Positions 62,392 through 64,000 of a DNA stretch of 64,000 nucleotides are shown here, piece by piece (the first letter of the stretch is position 1; each line of letters starts with the position of its first letter). The position numbers were made by a program, and so were the translations under genes. The DNA comes from Acidobacteriaceae bacterium dw_441 (lineage in GTDB: Bacteria; Acidobacteriota; Terriglobia; Terriglobales; Acidobacteriaceae). Below the pieces are notes generated by a model. The model did no database searches. It was not told the DNA's origin and saw only the letters and a list, made by a program, of their open reading frames with translations. Location of the stretch: the NCBI GenBank assembly GCA_018449715.1, contig JAAVVA010000004.1:372001-436000 (forward strand), in the 5' to 3' direction.

Positions 62392-63752
62392 ACTCGAAAC
62401 GCATTCTCGTGGTGGATGATGACAGCAGTCTTCGTCGCGTGATGAAGATGCAGCTTGAAGAGGCGGGTTACGAGGTCACGCTGGCTGCTGACGGAGCCGA
62501 GGCGTTCGACCTTGTCCGTGAGACTCGTCCAAAGCTGGTCATCAGCGACCTGAAGATGCCGACGAGCGGGCTGGAGCTGATGCGGCGGCTCGCGGAAGAA
62601 GAGATTCAGCCGACGCTGATTATCGTGACGGCATTTGGCACGGTCGAAACTGCGGTCGAGGCGATGAAGCTGGGCGCTTACGATTACGTGACCAAGCCGC
62701 TGGACTTTGAAGAGCTGACGCTGGTGGTGCATCGCGCGATGGAGCGGCAGAACCTGCTCGACGAGGTGCGCAATCTGCGCTCGGCGCTCGATCAGCGATA
62801 TGGCTTTGAGGGAATTGTCGGGCGCGCCAAAGGATTTCTGCGCGTGCTCGACCAGGCTGCGCGTGTGGCGCAACGCGATACGACGGTGCTGATCCAGGGC
62901 GAGACGGGCACCGGCAAGGAGCTGATGGCGAGGGCGATTCATCAGAACAGTCCGCGCAAGAACATGCCTTTTGTGACGATCAACTGCGGCTCGATCCCGA
63001 AGGAGCTGGTGGAAGCCGAGCTGTTCGGATATACGCGTGGAGCGTTCACGGGCGCTCATGCTGCGAAGCAGGGCAAGGTGGAGCTTGCGGATGGTGGGAC
63101 GCTGTTTCTCGATGAGATCGGAGAGCTTCCGCTGGACGCGCAGGTGAAGCTGTTGCGCGTATTGCAGCAGGGCGAGATCGCGAAGATAGGAGCGACGGAG
63201 GTCGAGAAGGTGGATGTTCGCGTCGTCGCGGCGACGCACCGCAACCTTCCGGCGATGATCGAGGATGGAGCCTTTCGTGAGGACCTGTACTATCGGCTGG
63301 CGGTGGTTCCGTTGCTGCTGCCGCCGCTGCGTGAACGCAGGGAAGATATCCCCGAGCTTGTGAAGCACCTGTTCCGCAAGGCGAAGGAGCGTCACGGCAT
63401 TCGAGAGGCGCAGCTGTCTTCTGATGTCGTGCAGCATCTTTCTCACTACCGCTGGCCGGGAAACGTTCGCGAGCTGGAGAACGTGCTGGAGCGGATGCTG
63501 GTTCTCAGCTCGTCCAACCTGATTACCGAGGCAGATCTTCCGGAAGAGATTCGACGTGTTCGGCCGGATAGCTCTTCGTTCTGGATCGAGCTGCCGGAGG
63601 CCGGGGTCAGTCTTGAGGCGGTCGAGCGCGAGCTGATTCTGCGTGCGCTGGAGCAGGCCAAAGGAAACCAGACCAAGGCCGCGAAGTATCTGGACATCAG
63701 CAGGAGAACGCTGATCTATCGCATGGAGAAGTACGGCCTGGCGCAGGATTGA
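62388..63752 (+). CDS. NtrC-family sigma-54-dependent response regulator
   Basis: A 454-residue activator in three parts. The receiver has acidic DD near the start, D54 in 'LVISDLKMPTSGLELM', Thr in 'IIVTAFGTVET' and Lys in 'YVTKPLDFEEL'. The AAA+ domain has 'IQGETGTGKELMARAIHQNS' (Walker A), 'YTRGAFTGAHAAKQGKVELA' (GAFTGA loop that contacts sigma-54) and 'LFLDEIGELPLDAQVKLLRVL' (Walker B). The Fis HTH ends it ('NQTKAAKYLDISRRTLIYRM'). It very likely activates the divergent RND operon or itself; the intact GAFTGA supports sigma-54 promoters elsewhere. Confidence 0.95.
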   Translation: MNSKRILVVDDDSSLRRVMKMQLEEAGYEVTLAADGAEAFDLVRETRPKLVISDLKMPTSGLELMRRLAEEEIQPTLIIVTAFGTVETAVEAMKLGAYDYVTKPLDFEELTLVVHRAMERQNLLDEVRNLRSALDQRYGFEGIVGRAKGFLRVLDQAARVAQRDTTVLIQGETGTGKELMARAIHQNSPRKNMPFVTINCGSIPKELVEAELFGYTRGAFTGAHAAKQGKVELADGGTLFLDEIGELPLDAQVKLLRVLQQGEIAKIGATEVEKVDVRVVAATHRNLPAMIEDGAFREDLYYRLAVVPLLLPPLRERREDIPELVKHLFRKAKERHGIREAQLSSDVVQHLSHYRWPGNVRELENVLERMLVLSSSNLITEADLPEEIRRVRPDSSSFWIELPEAGVSLEAVERELILRALEQAKGNQTKAAKYLDISRRTLIYRMEKYGLAQD

Positions 63753-63813
63753 GCGAGCTTGTGACAAAATGGCCGGGCGCTTTTATAGTTGGAATCGCCT
63801 GAACATACCGATC

Positions 63814-64000
63814 ATGCCTATGGACCGTCGCGATTTTCTTAAGACTACTGGAGCTCTTGTTGCCTCCACCGCCTTTTCCGGGACCTCTATGCTTGCCGAA
63901 GAGAGCGGCGGTCGCACCGTATTTCCTCTGAATCGAGGATGGAGATTTCACGCGGGCCAGGTTGCGGAGGCCCATGCTTCTTCCTTCAACGATGCGGCCT
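63814..64000 (+). CDS. Exported glycoside hydrolase family 2-like protein, N-terminal fragment
   Basis: The frame from ATG 63814 is open to the window edge (62 residues). A Tat-type signal, 'MDRRDFLKTTGALVASTAFSG', precedes 'VFPLNRGWRFHAGQV', the usual first strand of the sugar-binding jelly roll of GH2 beta-galactosidases or beta-glucuronidases (pattern LNxGWRF). The catalytic domain is outside. The position 61 bases after the NtrC gene does not show shared control. Confidence 0.7.
   Translation, partial: MPMDRRDFLKTTGALVASTAFSGTSMLAEESGGRTVFPLNRGWRFHAGQVAEAHASSFNDAA

Overview
GC-rich chromosomal DNA from a Gram-negative bacterium, most likely an Acidobacteriota of the Terriglobia (Granulicella/Terriglobus/Edaphobacter type). 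This is inferred from gene content and style: LpxA, TonB, RND and beta-barrel envelope genes, a PyrR-PyrB-PyrC operon, ISC-type Fe-S maturation genes, many Tat or Sec exported proteins of little-known families, and short palindromic repeats between genes. No 16S gene or other decisive marker lies in the window. I see no prophage, integrase, transposase, CRISPR array, tRNA or rRNA.

Layout. 1-3957: end of an aminotransferase gene, a repeat-filled gap, a glycosyltransferase, a MerR regulator, a lipoprotein and a zinc-ribbon membrane protein. 4024-6922: pyrR-pyrB-pyrC, the early pyrimidine pathway with its regulator. 6977-8895: an exported protein and a lipoprotein. 8966-13529 (minus): iscX, fdx and hscA, with hscB displaced by two plus-strand genes (VOC, DinB). 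13571-15762 (minus): a TonB-like protein, an unlisted 55-residue membrane peptide and miaA in one tight operon. 15902-19434: a MogA/MoaB-type protein, a VTT membrane protein, a DUF6580 protein, a YdjM-like protein and a frameshifted DUF1772 gene. 19573-25245: tyrS, a DUF2256-DUF3253 fusion, YjbR, DoxX, SDR, an exported LolA-like protein, then fabZ-lpxA (fatty acid and lipid A synthesis). 25456-30410: a Tat-exported SelA-like PLP enzyme, a phosphoesterase, an orphan peptide-type ABC ATPase and a low-complexity repeat protein. 30486-34320: two TetR genes, each divergent from a redox-type gene with palindromic operators between them. 34509-37550: a 1013-residue outer-membrane protein joining an LssY_C-like domain to a beta-barrel. 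37564-49685: an Old Yellow Enzyme, galU, a DUF885 peptidase, a cupin, mfd, an aldo/keto reductase, hisS and a PIG-L deacetylase. 49719-55243: aspS, DUF1348, an SGNH hydrolase, a TIM-barrel isomerase and a MacB/FtsX-type permease. 55385-60989 (minus): a three-gene CzcCBA/CusCBA-type RND efflux operon, divergent from a histidine kinase and NtrC-type regulator pair (61267-63752). The window ends inside a Tat-exported glycoside hydrolase family 2 gene.

Most of the window is housekeeping. The parts most worth a second look are the shared IPAG-type domain in two envelope proteins and its fusion to LssY_C and a barrel, the small TonB-MiaA linker peptide and its translational coupling, the two TetR operator arrays, the composite palindrome at 30418-30489, the interspersed repeat families, and the exported PLP enzyme. 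I found no clear new defence or mobile system.
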